From contig OY821745.1 in assembly GCA_963682055.1 (NCBI GenBank), positions 6,641,501-6,705,500 on the forward strand: a stretch of 64,000 nucleotides of DNA, read 5' to 3'. The notes under the pieces are model-generated. The model saw only the letters and a program-made list of their open reading frames with translations, ran no database searches and was not told where the DNA came from. Position numbers and translations under genes: made by a program. Below, one piece after another: positions 34,201-43,300 of the stretch; positions within the stretch are counted from its first letter, which is position 1; each line of letters opens with the position of its first letter. This DNA comes from Primula veris. Its lineage: Eukaryota > Streptophyta > Magnoliopsida > Ericales > Primulaceae.

Positions 34201-34826
34201 TCCTAGATCTAGCTTATTTATAAGGCCCCCCTTAAGGTCAACCATGTTTGTTTTCGTAAACACGAAATAACGACTTTAACTTCAATGATTGTAAATGTAA
34301 CGCAATTTCTCTTTTCTGCACAAATTGCAACAACTGCAAATATTTTCAAGTATTTTCAGTAAGGACAATTCAGCTCCACTAGATTTTGTGTCAAAAAATA
34401 TCTACATATATCATTATATTCTATTCTAATATTGTTAAAGACTTAAATTCAAATCAGTACTGAACGTGATATCGACCAAAACAATGTACCTTTGCATCCA
34501 TATGAGAGAACTTCCGATGATTCAGTTTTGGGCCGAGAGGCAAAGTTTACATCGTGGGTTTTGAGGAAGAGCTCAGCCGCACGAGGGGAGGAGACGATGA
34601 TAGCGGGCTTGAGGCCCAATCTAATGCACATTATTGGGCCATGTTTTTGGGCCAGGTGGTGGAGGGTTTGGTGGGGGAGTTGGCCCAACATGTGGAGGTG
34701 GCCTATGATAGGAAGACCGAATGGGCCCGGTGGAAGTTTCCGGCTATGTTTACGGCATAGGAGTACGGTTGCTATGATAAGGAGAATTGAAAATATAATT
34801 GCTAGTGACATTTTTAGCAGGTTCAA
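15387..34826 (-). CDS. Cytochrome P450, CYP71 clan (CYP736A-like), copy A; intron 2 holds a 17-kb retrotransposon
   Basis: Exons 34826-34490, 33884-33550 and 16214-15387 join to 1500 bp (499 aa) with no stop. Junction phases are 1 and 0, all introns GT-AG, and exon lengths match copy B (335 and 828 bp for exons 2 and 3). Features: N-terminal membrane anchor and LPPGP hinge, I-helix [12 protein letters not shown] (ExxR), PERF and heme loop [10 protein letters not shown]. Such enzymes are ER-bound heme monooxygenases of specialised metabolism; the substrate cannot be read. Intron 2 is 17.3 kb because of the Tat element at 16392-33465. Whether such an intron is spliced well is unknown. CYP736A is my family guess. 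Confidence 0.85.
16392..16946 (+). repeat. 5' LTR of Tat copy 2
   Basis: TGATAGAACATAAAAATTGG ... GTTATGGCTTTGTCA, 555 bp. Probable promoter TATAAATAG at 16612-16620. Confidence 0.93.
16612..16620 (+). promoter_or_regulatory. TATA box of Tat 5' LTR
   Basis: CTATAAATAGCC in the middle of the LTR, kept in all three LTRs of this family. It would drive the genomic RNA. Confidence 0.6.
16949..16967 (+). other. Primer-binding site
   Basis: TGGCGCCGTCTGTGGGAAT starts two bases after the 5' LTR. The first nine bases equal the complement of the 3' end of plant tRNA-Asp, whose usual PBS reads TGGCGCCGTTGCC; the rest diverges, as in many Tat elements. Confidence 0.75.
17027..19066 (+). pseudogene. Tat gag region (two internal stops)
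   Basis: N-terminal spacer rich in Pro/Asp (17027-17914), then the retrotransposon gag core: [57 protein letters not shown]. Near the C-terminus a modified zinc knuckle [14 protein letters not shown] (CxxHx4GHx4C pattern usual in Tat gag). Gag would form the virus-like particle. Stops at 17915 and 18521 split it, and TGA 19064 separates it from protease. Confidence 0.85.
19202..20362 (+). pseudogene. Tat protease and 5' reverse transcriptase
   Basis: Aspartic protease motif [13 protein letters not shown] (the D-Q/T-G-S/A-S form known in Tat) with flap region [22 protein letters not shown] begins about 19900: [65 protein letters not shown]. The TAA at 20360 falls just before the YxDD block. 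Confidence 0.88.
20363..21667 (+). pseudogene. Tat reverse transcriptase (3' part), RNase H and archaeal-type RNase H
   Basis: [16 protein letters not shown]: the tyrosine of YxDD is Cys (TGC at 20390-20392). RNase H follows ([27 protein letters not shown]), then the second RNase H with all acidic residues: [27 protein letters not shown]. Stop TGA at 21665 where copy 1 reads AAA. Confidence 0.9.
21878..22957 (+). pseudogene. Tat integrase with first catalytic Asp changed to Gly
   Basis: HHCC module (EIHEG, AHIKG, RCDKCQ), core VADNGTQF and [11 protein letters not shown]. Where copy 1 has QWAIDLVGKLP, this copy has [11 protein letters not shown] (GGT at 22109-22111), removing the first Asp of the DDE triad, so strand transfer should be lost. 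Ends NLKKYYV and TGA. Confidence 0.9.
23048..23886 (+). repeat. 73-bp tandem repeat array, about 12 units
   Basis: Unit starts GGAATACTAAAAGTCCTCCA, contains GTAACCGGGGGCATAAGAAA, and ends CATGTATGACTTATTGCCTA. Units differ by a few bases only. It takes the same place as the 38/48-bp array of copy 1 and shares with it only the junction CCTAGGAATACT. Confidence 0.95.
23967..24260 (+). repeat. 132-bp tandem repeat, two units plus a partial third
   Basis: AGTCCTCGCCCACATTACGG recurs at 23967 (one base different), 24099 and 24231. The DNA between is nearly identical, so the duplication is recent. Confidence 0.85.
24287..24922 (-). CDS. Antisense block C, copy 2
   Basis: Homologue of 2989-3590. 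Conserved [48 protein letters not shown] and [21 protein letters not shown] acceptor lies near 24936, so the ATG at 24922 may be internal to a larger spliced protein. Open throughout. The N-terminal 20 residues have no match in copy 1. Confidence 0.6.
   Translation of the reverse strand: MSHQADSPCLVSPGLGPTGAARDEVSSGAASEGHANWPYIVLLGKNVKLLDQCVRFRAKLKTQASFFREYVCRAEHVVQVQERRLDRYWCVKEKYLGKLKSLVNQANMLVKYFRLSRSRYDASAAMIEARELPFDDARRKAAWDAHEVAKVTEFSARLKTLTCIGAHTTNFDALISEERFDGDETDGDTATDDEEVELCQLPSCSSCSSSS
25065..25658 (-). CDS. Antisense block B, copy 2
   Basis: 198 codons, the same length as 3608-4201; same TTGTCAG acceptor-like boundary and the same end GLSD. Contains [20 protein letters not shown] and [20 protein letters not shown]. 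Coiled-coil-like, function unknown. The open frame extends about 30 codons further upstream, so the boundary is not certain. Confidence 0.6.
   Translation of the reverse strand, partial: VPANPLAMVVWTSPSRSVGDVTDGFEKSTASLTSELNSARHEIEGLNIHISNLSIRLRDLGEKFSKKTTHYTANKGKAKELLGALRHSRDEARGRVMSLNLVLVAVFEDADLLLSFTKSYWARSRALEVLEHVNGMRGVAQAERMVDAMAGVTETTDALNRVDAVVQERLGTQIVSLRDIHFPDAVETSASVNGLSD
25862..26521 (-). pseudogene. Antisense spliced gene copy 2, exon 4 (acceptor damaged)
   Basis: 660 bp, equal in length to exon 4 of copy 1; coiled coil ([19 protein letters not shown]), [16 protein letters not shown], end SPQMEP and TGA. The AG of the acceptor is AA here (TACAA before GCTTTCG), so splicing at the ancestral site should fail. 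Confidence 0.6.
26597..27124 (-). pseudogene. Antisense spliced gene copy 2, exon 3 (two stops)
   Basis: 528 bp between acceptor GTTTCAG and donor CGG|GTATGTTT, the same size as copy 1. Contains [23 protein letters not shown] at 26786 and a TAG near 26657 (KDA then stop) interrupt it. Confidence 0.6.
27209..28114 (-). pseudogene. Antisense spliced gene copy 2, exon 2: Transposase_28-like domain
   Basis: 906 bp (302 codons, phase 0) from acceptor GAATAG to donor [90 protein letters not shown]: resembles Pfam Transposase_28. One in-frame TGA at 27356; otherwise open and longer than copy 1, so this copy shows the ancestral exon length. Confidence 0.65.
28178..28202. repeat. Run of 25 C inside antisense intron 1
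   Basis: Uninterrupted poly(C) on the plus strand. Copy 1 has 13 C at the matching place (6715-6727). Confidence 0.9.
28415..28420 (-). CDS. Antisense spliced gene copy 2, short first coding exon
   Basis: ATG ACT followed by GTAAGTG on the minus strand; the donor matches copy 1. It would join in phase 0 to EILTQ. Confidence 0.4.
28776..28785 (-). promoter_or_regulatory. TATA-like box upstream of antisense spliced gene, copy 2
   Basis: Minus strand TTTATATAGG, in a block (cctatataaacggccagtgg on plus) well conserved with copy 1. About 360 bp before the proposed ATG. Confidence 0.4.
29161..29520 (-). CDS. Antisense mini-gene 1, copy 2
   Basis: 119 aa: [40 protein letters not shown] and a coiled-coil end [20 protein letters not shown]. 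It is one codon shorter than copy 1 and fully open. TATAAAT lies 60 bp upstream (29580-29586) and AATAAA (minus) at 29084-29089 downstream. Confidence 0.7.
   Translation of the reverse strand: MAPITRSTSKKKTLVEEPTFLLPRPPGFGEEELTPLQLKKIEMSWLKHDLKCAQTEMRRFKQYWQEESAARFEAEQKCKSQSHALKQVEIGISHLIREKERLEELLTKKDADMGGSSKK
29580..29586 (-). promoter_or_regulatory. TATA box of antisense mini-gene 1, copy 2
   Basis: Minus strand TATAAAT. Confidence 0.55.
29752..29880 (-). pseudogene. Antisense mini-gene 2, copy 2, internally deleted
   Basis: 42 aa: [20 protein letters not shown] to GVLALTIDS, then TAG. Relative to copy 1 about 350 bp are missing between ATCAATGG and TCAA(G)GCCAAAAC. Only the first helix is left. 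Confidence 0.6.
29975..29982 (-). promoter_or_regulatory. TATA box of antisense mini-gene 2, copy 2
   Basis: Minus strand TATAAATA about 95 bp upstream of the ATG. Confidence 0.5.
30404..30800 (+). repeat. Long purine-rich tract
   Basis: About 400 bp of almost pure A/G on the plus (genomic RNA) strand, broken only near 30660-30690. In copy 1 the tract is about 175 bp. Confidence 0.8.
30803..31096 (-). CDS. Antisense mini-gene 3, copy 2
   Basis: 97 aa from [20 protein letters not shown] to [13 protein letters not shown]. Start chosen because it lies about 85 bp after TATAAATA; the longer ORF (from 31168) would begin almost at the TATA box. Helical and charged, probably a coiled coil ([20 protein letters not shown]). 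Intact, whereas copy 1 has ATA for this ATG. Confidence 0.68.
   Translation of the reverse strand: MAGSFTKSALVLQVEAFEASYGHALKLLKDAEEELKVMRYHHTKMVRELTWLRSELDYCRRARRSLVEENEVLRGNPTLRDRNVSAGPSHRYRSTSP
31181..31188 (-). promoter_or_regulatory. TATA box of antisense mini-gene 3, copy 2
   Basis: Minus strand TATAAATA, same as in copy 1. Confidence 0.55.
31696..32034 (-). CDS. Antisense mini-gene 4, copy 2
   Basis: 112 aa, the same length as copy 1: [40 protein letters not shown], end NDEAGPSTK. Most differences from copy 1 are single substitutions with no indel, which suggests coding constraint. TATAAAAGG at 32082-32090. Confidence 0.72.
   Translation of the reverse strand: MASPYENSGDNLPEYVAHLEDEARKVRTLERRVSLLSVEARRAVEMDERLDAIEREYQRSLIDNIWARARIKELEASRDRHIASKRAYKLALKEVYARAKRRPNDEAGPSTK
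32082..32090 (-). promoter_or_regulatory. TATA box of antisense mini-gene 4, copy 2
   Basis: Minus strand TATAAAAGG, 48-56 bp upstream of the ATG. Confidence 0.6.
32337..32648 (-). pseudogene. Antisense mini-gene 5, copy 2 (one premature stop)
   Basis: [40 protein letters not shown], then TAA at 32436-32438 where copy 1 has Gln, then in the same frame [18 protein letters not shown] to TAA at 32337. The N-terminus is closer to mini-gene 4 than copy 1's is, which supports the paralogy. AATAAA (minus) at 32254-32259. Confidence 0.65.
32699..32706 (-). promoter_or_regulatory. TATA box of antisense mini-gene 5, copy 2
   Basis: Minus strand TATAAAAT about 55 bp upstream of the ATG. Confidence 0.5.
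32912..33465 (+). repeat. 3' LTR of Tat copy 2
   Basis: 554 bp, nearly identical to 16392-16946. Preceded by a modestly purine-rich stretch GAGGAAGTCAGGAAGCACT that should serve as polypurine tract. Followed by GTGAA. Confidence 0.93.
33550..33884 (-). CDS. P450 copy A exon 2
   Basis: 335 bp; completes the Gly codon of exon 1 and reads [17 protein letters not shown] (C-helix WxxxR) to GPFDIQ, then donor CAG|GTAATAG. It is separated from exon 3 by the retrotransposon, whose right LTR ends 84 bp away. Confidence 0.87.
33885..34489 (-). other. Intron 1 of P450 copy A
   Basis: 605 bp, GT-AG, A/T-rich, without inserts, unlike the same intron of copy B. Confidence 0.7.
34490..34826 (-). CDS. P450 copy A exon 1
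   Basis: Codes for the hydrophobic anchor ([18 protein letters not shown]), [19 protein letters not shown] and SYGCKG. It ends AAAG|GTACA in phase 1. Start at 34826 gives MNLLKMSL; the second Met matches the start of copy B (MSLLLLAI) and could also be used. Confidence 0.85.
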
Positions 34827-35317
34827 GAATGAACACTTTTCCTTTTCTTTTCTTTTTTTAGGTTTCTACGTTCTTCTTTTGTTAAATAAAACTAACTAGT
34901 CAGTGGTTGACATGTATGGGCATGTGCAGATTATGACAAATTGATATTTTATAAATAAGACTGTGAGAAGTTGACAATAAGACAAGTTGAATTGTTGTCT
35001 TTCATTTCATTATATTCTAAATTAGATAGAAGTGACTTAGACAACCCGCCTACGTAACAAGTTGTTTGGTTTTTATATGAATGTGTGATTGAACAAGTGT
35101 CTGTAGAAATTATAATGTATCCTGGACCTCAATATCCTTACAACTACTCATGCAAGTAAATACATGTAATTATGTAAATATAAATACTCTCTTGTCTCTA
35201 AAAATAATTGTTTATTACGAAAATACATATAATTTTGACTATCAATTTTTTTAAATATAGATTATACTTTCATTGTTCCTAAATAACTGTCTTCTATGAA
35301 AATTATAATGTATGACC

Positions 35318-37229
35318 CGTATTCGGTAAATACCTTTATTGTGACCTTTCATACGGCGCACCCAACAAAACAAGGAAGAGATTATAGTATTTTGTAATAC
35401 TTATAATTTAATGTGCATATGATTAATTTTTAGAAAAAAAGAAAACGGGGGTTCATGCAGTTGCCGTACCATACAAATATATCTTAGTTGTGGTCAGGAT
35501 TGGCCTACAAGATTAAATTCAGACAATTAATTTGCCTTTAGACTAGTTATTTTTGGTGTTAATTAGGCATATATTGCCACATTTTGTATCAAAAACGGTC
35601 TTTTTTTATGTGCTTTTGCTTGATATGATCTACTTTCAGAATTTATTTGCGTAACTTGTATCTTATTTCAGATTTTTTGGTTTTGCACGCAATTTGGTGT
35701 TAAGATATGGAAAATAGGAAGTTATTCAAAAAATGAGCACTTGAAGATAAACTAATTTTATGATGTGTTTGAAATCCGGAAAATTCATGGGAATTTTTCA
35801 ATAAAACATTTTCTTATATTTGTTTGCATAGAAAAACCAATAGAAAATAAAGCAAAAGAAAGTGAGAAAAAAATTGTGTGTATAATGAAAGAAAGCATTT
35901 TTATTTCAAAAGTGTGAGTAAAATGAAAACAAATACGAAAAGTGTAACTAACTCCCCCCACTTTTTTTTATTGATTTTTCAACCTTACAAACACAAGATC
36001 GGAAAATGATTTAAAGTTCATTTTTTTTTGCTTTTAATTTCTTTTTCTTTTCTTTTCTTTTTCATGACATTTTCCGGTTTTTAAACACATTTTTAACCTC
36101 AAGACGACCTAATAGCTCGGAATCAAAACACTGCAAAGTTTTGATGAGTTATCACGAATATAAGCAAGATTCAAGAAGATTTCCAGAGTCCATACAAGGT
36201 CCTTTTCGCATTTTTTTGCGACAATTAAGATATTGAATAGGCCGAGTTGTATATCTAGACAGAGCAGCAAACACTAGATTAAAAAAAAGGATGAGAACTA
36301 ACTTTCCCACTCAAAAAAAAATGATTTGTAACCTCAAAGTATACCATGAATATTTGAAGAAAATATCATCGTTTAGCTCATTTGATAAGACGAAGTCGAT
36401 GTTATATGGTGTGAAGGTGCGATAGGAGGAAGACGGATTGGCAAGAAGAGACACCGATGAGAATTGAAATTTGGGAAAAATTAGGAGAACCGAAGAAGAA
36501 CACACAAAATAAATAGCAATTTTATGTCCATATAGATCGGGGTTTGATGCCTCTCTGCACAAATTGCAAATGACCATAAAATATATACAACTATACATAT
36601 CGTTTCTCATTCAAAAAATCTTTTTACTGAGGCAACAACAAACGACCAATTTATTTTTTAGTTACGAACAATTTATCTCTTTAGTACATCCATAATTAGT
36701 AGGGAGAATTATTGATTAGTACATAAAAACATACTTAATTTTCAAAAACCCGGATTTTCAAGTCTTTTTTAAGATTTAGTACATATAATTTAGTATCATG
36801 TAGCATCAAAATTAAAAAGAAAAAGTAAAAATAAGTAGAATCATCTAGCATATTTACTAGCATCATGTAGCATATGTACTAATTTTTGACAGTGTTTTAC
36901 TGTGTGTGTTTTCTTTAATCAAGTACAAATATTATGTACATTTTCATCATTGTTCCTAATTATTAATAAAAAAAACCATTACCATTCTTATAAGAATACT
37001 AGGAATTTGTAATACCTTTGCAACCATACGAGGTAACTTCTGATGCTTCGGTTTTGGTCCGAGAGGCGAAGCTTATGTCGTGGGTATTGAGAAAGAACTC
37101 AGCCGCACGTGGGGAGGAGATGATGATAGCAGGCTTGAGGCCCAACCGGGTGAACATTATTGGGACATGTTTTGGGGCCAGGCGGTGGAGTTTCTGGTGG
37201 GGGGAAAGTTGGCCCAACATGTGAAGGTG
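35318..37229 (-). pseudogene. Cytochrome P450 remnant C (part of exon 1, intron 1, edge of exon 2)
   Basis: Minus strand: 37229-37016 is the 3' half of exon 1 (KLHRLAPKHVPIMFTRLGLK, EVTSYGCKG and donor GTATTAC). The intron follows copy B's intron 1 closely, and a sliver of exon 2 remains near 35318-35340. The 5' part of exon 1 is cut off by an LTR starting at 37232. The intron is an empty-site version of the spot where Copia copy 1 sits in copy B. Confidence 0.65.
35760..36096. mobile_element. MITE with about 30-bp terminal inverted repeats
   Basis: Left GATGTGTTTGAAATCCGGAA, right reversed AAATGTGTTTAAAAACCGGA. No ORF. It lies in the intron of P450 remnant C. Confidence 0.5.
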
Positions 37230-37231
37230 GC

Positions 37232-38325
37232 TGTTAGGACCAGATTTCTGGTCTAAATATTATTTGTTGTCTATTGGTTTTCACTAAATAATCCTATCTG
37301 TTTATTATGAACTAAGACAGTGTTGTTAGGTTTTTAGTAATGGTGCAACCTCAGTTATAACCTGTGTTGTTAGGTTTCAAGTAATGTTGCAACCTCAGTT
37401 ACAACCTGTGTTGTTAGGTTTCAAGTAATGTTGCAATCTCAGTTACAACCTATGTTGACAGGTTTCAAGTAATGTTTCAACCTCAGTTGCAACCACTAGT
37501 TCCAACCTGCTGGTTAACAGAATTCTGTCTTGTTCTATAAATCTCCATAACTATTCTTTAATGCTAATTATTTGTTTAGAAGTATGCAGGATATATTCTC
37601 ATATGATCCTAAAGGTTTAGTATGCGTTTATTGAGAATATCAAAGTAGTAATAAAATATTTCCTAAAAGATATAAAGATATTAGTTGTGTTTCCTTTACA
37701 TAGGAAAATACTATATCTATGTTATTTTACAAATCCTTATTACTTGTTTCAATCTTTATTCCTTATCAATTTCAGCATGATTCGTTTTAAGATTGAAAGA
37801 AATATGGGGTTAATATTTCATATGTAGTTTCAAAGATGTTGAAGGAAAAAACTAACTCCTATTTCCAAGCTAATTATCAACAGGTTCTATCTTTAGAAGA
37901 TTGAGGTCAATCTCACGTTGGAAAGTCTCATGATATATGGAGAAATTGAAGCCAATTAAAGAAAAAAGATTGTTTTTACTTACATAAATAGTTGATATCT
38001 TAACTTGTAAAATGTGTGTGTTCTAAATTATAAAGAACTCATTCTAGAGAGACAAAGAGCTTTACAAAGAAAACAATGGTGTGATGTCATTGATTTATAC
38101 TTGATAGTTATAGAATAGGAGCAATATAGAGATAGGCAGAAAAACCTAGAGAGAGTCTGAGAGTTTTTCATTAAGACTTGAATCCTATATTGTAAGCTTT
38201 TTATAATATCATAATCTGGGTAAGTGCCCCGGAGACGTAACCTAGTTAGGTGAACTCCGTTGTTAAATGTGCGTGTGATTTATTTCAAGTACATTTAACT
38301 TTACACTGTTCTGTCCATTAATACA
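37232..38325 (+). mobile_element. Solo or truncated Copia-type LTR
   Basis: Starts TGTTAGGACCAGATTTCTGG exactly where P450 homology ends. Near the 3' end it has GTAAGTGCCCCGGAGACGTAAC and a probable end ATTAATACA, a pattern common at the R/U5 end of plant Copia LTRs. No internal region follows; a fragment of another LTR abuts it. Confidence 0.5.
37320..37494 (+). repeat. 44-bp tandem repeat, four units
   Basis: Unit GTGTTGTTAGGTTTCAAGTA then ATGTTGCAACCTCAGTTACA ACCT; units begin at 37320, 37364, 37408 and 37452. It lies inside the LTR. Confidence 0.9.
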
Positions 38326-38335
38326 CTAGGTTTTA

Positions 38336-39212
38336 ACTGAATTTACAGAAAGGTAAATACAGAATATAAAAGCTATAGCTAAGTACAGAAAATTGAAATA
38401 CTGAATTTAAAATAATGAATTGAAAGGACAGAATGTAAAAAACAGAATTTAAGTGCGAAAAATAAATGGACAGAATAGAAATAAATAATTAGACGAGACT
38501 ACCGTTAACAGTATGCCCTTAACCGATATTCGCCCAACCACCTTAAGATTTCTGGTTGCGTTGGCGCTTCGATTCCAAGGTACAACGTCTCTTGGATAAC
38601 TCGCCGAAAACTGGCGACGAGTCAAATACGAGCTTTTAGTGGGTGGTTCTCTCTGGTTCTAAAGTGCTATGAAAAAAATAATGAATCCGCCTTCATTACT
38701 GCTAGAGTTTTAAACTTTCTGAAACTCTAAGGACTGCTCTTGCAAATATGCAAAAGTCCCTTTTTAGTTTAGTACGAGACCCAAGACCCGAGACATTCCC
38801 CGCGGCCCGAGCAAGCGCGCATGTGGTACACACTAACCCACTCATGGGTATGTGGATTTAATTAGTTTACCAATTACATGGGATGGACTTGTATATATAG
38901 AGTAAAAATCAACCTTGATTTTCCAATATGGGATAACCCTCATGGTTTATTCCCACTCTCTACTCCATTTTCCAGATTTCGGTTTTTCCCTCTTTCGAGT
39001 ACAAACCTTCGAGTCCAATTATCATTCACACCCTTTCTCCGAATGGGTCATGCGATATACCGTTGCGAAGCTCGTCGCACGGGCTACTCAAACACATAGA
39101 GTATGGCCTCAGAAAAACTGAGGTGTCGCATTAAAAATTGGCTCAAAGATGGTTGATGACCACTTGGAACAACCATGTTTAAACTACATGTTTTTCCAAA
39201 AATTTTCCAACA
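38336..39212 (-). mobile_element. Truncated Copia LTR (family of copies at 42101 and 51393)
   Basis: Aligns to the right 880 bp of those LTRs, through TTAACCGATATTCGCCCAAC and the GC-rich block (38775-38825), to TTTTCCAACA. Left end truncated. Confidence 0.75.
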
Positions 39213-39489
39213 CTTCTCGAGGCATAACTTTTATGTGTAAAACTTGTTTGAATTGTGACTACTTGATTACAAAATTGAGAGTAATGTATAGTTTTTAATT
39301 AACGAATTAGAGCATTACAATTTTACAATAAAGCGTCGGTTCTTAGAAACAATGGCATCAATATAGTAACCAAAGTTTTTCACCTGCAAGAATTTAGTAC
39401 TCCGTAGTTTTCTTTTTAAGTTAAAGTGGTATCTTTCACCCACTAACACAACGTGGGTAATAGATTTATTCATGAAAGATATCGAGACC

Positions 39490-40317
39490 TCAAACATGGA
39501 GACGATAAGTTGGAGTTGCAAGCAAGTGCTTGGCTCTTGACAACGATAATCCAAACTTCTCACTCATGTCCAACTCGGTTGGTGAAGTTCCCTTAGGTAG
39601 TTCCCAATCAAAACAATGAAGTAACTGTGCCAACACTAACCGAATACTCGTCATCCCCAGATTGATCCCGGGACAACCTCTTCGACCAGATCCAAACGGA
39701 ATGAATTGGAAATGTTTTCCCTTGACATCTATCTCACTTCCGATAAACCTCTCAGGGATAAATTCCTCGGAATTGCTGGTCCACATTTCTGTATCTCGCC
39801 CTATAGTCCAAGTATTCACCATAATACGGGAATTTTTAGGTATAAAGTAGCCATCAATTGTTATATCATCGATGCATTTACGTGGAATTAAAAATGGGGC
39901 GACTGGATGGAGTCTTAGACTTTCTTTTATAACCATATTCAAGTACTCTAGCTTAGTTAAATCGGCCTCTTCTACCATTCTATCTTTTCCAATAACATTG
40001 GTTAGCTCGTCTTGGACCTTCCGCATTACTTTTGGATTCCTTAAGAGCTCAGACATAGCCCACTCTATCGATACAGATGATGATTCAAGAGACGCCACAA
40101 TCATGTTCAAGACTACTGCTTTGACATTGTCACGCTCAATTGTGTATAGGGACTCGTTAGGGGTGCTAGAAGATTTATTCTTCAGTGACAACATTACGTC
40201 AATGAAATCATCTAGTTTCCTTTCTACTCCATTACCGTCATGTTCGTGTTGATCAATAATTATCTCCAGCACTCTGTCCAATTTATTGCTAGTTGCCTTC
40301 AGACGCCGAGTCAAACC
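39490..40317 (-). CDS. P450 copy B exon 3
   Basis: 828 bp, [18 protein letters not shown] to TPTYRLHV. It carries the I-helix, ExxR, PERF and the heme-binding Cys. Confidence 0.9.
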   Translation of the reverse strand, partial: GLTRRLKATSNKLDRVLEIIIDQHEHDGNGVERKLDDFIDVMLSLKNKSSSTPNESLYTIERDNVKAVVLNMIVASLESSSVSIEWAMSELLRNPKVMRKVQDELTNVIGKDRMVEEADLTKLEYLNMVIKESLRLHPVAPFLIPRKCIDDITIDGYFIPKNSRIMVNTWTIGRDTEMWTSNSEEFIPERFIGSEIDVKGKHFQFIPFGSGRRGCPGINLGMTSIRLVLAQLLHCFDWELPKGTSPTELDMSEKFGLSLSRAKHLLATPTYRLHV

Positions 40318-43300
40318 CTAAAACCAATCAAGAGTTATTAGGGGCCAGAAACGGGGCTACATGAGAACAACAAAAGAGTAACGTTCGATATACTTTCTGT
40401 TAGCACACTGTTTCTAAAGTTATATTTGGCATTGGATATTGTATGATCATATCAATGAAGTTACGAATCCAGGACAAGTTTTTTAGGACCTATAGGTGAA
40501 AGTTCTGTTACCTGAAGGCTAAAGTGCTGTGGGGTAGATATTTTTTTATTTTTTTTGTTGTTGTTGCAATATTCCTGCGGAGATTTACTCAAGTATAAGT
40601 GTATTTATGAAAGTTTAATTCCAATTTGGTTATTTCAATAGATCTTCGATTCCATTTGATAAACTGTGATGATATCATTATATTGAAGTATCTTAATTGC
40701 CCCATTTACCACTAGACTTGATAACAAATTAAGCATGGGAGCTCCAAAATTATTCCTATTAATTTCATGAAATTCGTAAATAACATCTTCCAAGTTCTAA
40801 GCTTCCAATAAGAGCATGAATGAGGGTATTTCCGCAAAAAAACATGACAAAGTTGTTGTAATCGATTCATGTAGCTATATACAGTGATTGATATAGTCGT
40901 TACATAGAATTCAATGAATGATCCAATGAAGAGATATAAGGTTTCTCTTAGTAGGTATCTAGCGGGTGTTCTTTTTCTTGGTAAATTCTAACTCACATTC
41001 AACAAGCATAATTACCTGAAAATCAAGTGGTCCCAAGAAAGGCAAGAAATCGGTGAAATTGAACGCCCCAACCAACTCCAAAACCTCCTTTACTGGACTC
41101 TTCAAGTCAAAATTCTCATCTGCGCACTTCCCAAACACCATCTTACAGCTCATGTCCTCCGTCACACGCGCCACCTCATCTCCGAGATCAACCACTGCAC
41201 CATGTGCCGCCCTTAGTCTCCCCACCAGCTTCCCCACCTCCTCTTTCCTCATTCCTTTGAACTCTTCAATCTTCGTTGGGCTAAGAAGCTCCAATATGCA
41301 CAACTTCCTCACGCTCCGCCAGTATGGCCCGTATTCGGTAAAAACCATACCTGTAAAATAAGGATGAGATTATAGTACTTTTTAATTTTTAGAAAGAAAA
41401 CGAGGTTGATGCAGTTGCCAAACAATACAAATATATATTAGTTGTGGTCGGGGTTGGCCCATGAGATTGGATTAAGCCAGTTGATTGCCTCAGACTTGTC
41501 AATTTTGGTGTTAAGTGTTAACTAGGCATATCTTGCCTCATTTTCTTATAAAATATTAGAAAATTATAATTTTCATGTGTTTTTGCTTTAATATGATGTT
41601 TCCGAATCTATTTGCATAACGTGCATCTTATTTTGGATATTCTGGTTTTGCGTGCAATTCGGTGTTAAGATCTGGAAAATAGGAAATCATTCAAAAGAGG
41701 AGCACTTGAAGAGTAACCACTTTTAAGCTCAAGAAGACCTAATAGCTCGGAATCAAAACAGTGCAAAATTCTGACGAGTTATCGTAAATATTAACAAGAT
41801 TCAAGAAGTTTTCCAGAGTTCAAACAAGGGCCGGTTTCACATTTTTTTTATTTTTGAGGCTGAAACCTTTATTTTGTGACAAGTAAGATATCGAATATGC
41901 TGAGTTGTATATTCTAGACAGAACAGCAAACACAATAGATATAAAAGATCGAGAACTAACTTTCCCCATTCAAAACAAAATGATTTGTAACCTCATAAAG
42001 TATATCATGAATTATTTGGAGAGAATATCGTCGTTTGGCTCATTTGAGAAGATGAGGATGATGTTATATGGTATGAAGGTGCAATATTAGGAGGAAATGG
42101 TGTTGATTTCCGTGTACGAAATAACAATTAAACAATAATAAATGACTAAAAAGAAATAATCAAAAACTAGTGTAATCTTTATTAATTCAGAATTGAAACT
42201 GAAATTACAGATTACAACATGTATGTACTGAATATAAATTAAAACAATCGTTATTCAGATTATTATCAATTAATAATCTGATGTACTGAATTGCAATAAA
42301 TAGAAACTGCCGGACTGGAAAGTATAAACTTAACAGTCGGACTGTTCTAATTGAAATAGAAATTACAGGACTGAATTGAAACTATTCTAATTACATAATT
42401 AAATTACAGAATTGAAATTACAGAATAGAAACAATACTTTAAATAAATTACAGAAAGGTAAAAACAGAATTTAAATATTACAGCTAAATACAGCAAATTA
42501 AAATACTGAATAGAAAAGACAGAAATGTAAATTACAGAATTTAAATACTGAATTGAAAACAGTAAAAAATAAAAGACGAGGCGACTGTTAGACAGTTTGT
42601 TCTTAACCGATATTCGCCCAACCACCTTAATGTTTCTGGTTGCGTTGGCATTTCGATCCCAAGGTACAACATCTCGGATGACTCACCGAAAAACGGCGAC
42701 GAGTCAACGTCGAGCTGTTGGTGGGTGGTTCTCTCTCTTTTTGTAAAATGCTATGGAAAAATAATGCAGTTTTCAGAATGTAAAAAATGTGTTTTAGAGA
42801 GTGGGAGAGAGCTGACTACTTATAGGCTAAACTGATATCTCAGCCATAATTGTCACTTAATTCAGTATTCGAAACTGTTGTATTAATGATGCAATTATTC
42901 TTATTTAATTGCATCAGTTACAAGCTTGCTGGAATTTTTGGGACTGTTTTGTTATTATTCAAAACTCTCAGACTTTCTTGGAACCAGAACCGGAACATTC
43001 CCCAAGTCCGCGCCCGCAACCCGTGATCCGAGTCAGAGCCCGAGACCGACCGAGCGCGCGCGTGTGTGGTACACTTGCATACACACACACCTATGAGGCT
43101 ACACATTATTATCACTCTCTAGTGGTGAATATGTATATAAACTATTCAAAATAGTTTTTCCTCTTTGATGTGGGATAATCATTTGGGTGGCTTCCCCATC
43201 CATTTGATTTCTCACTTTCTCTCCCAAAATTCCAGATTTCGTCTCTCCATGGTCCAACTTCGAATCCAATTTCCATTCACACCCATTCACCGAATAGGTC

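Noticed and set aside
36311..36610. 99-aa minus-strand ORF
   Set aside because: It lies in the decayed P450 intron and is not open in the paralogous intron of copy B.
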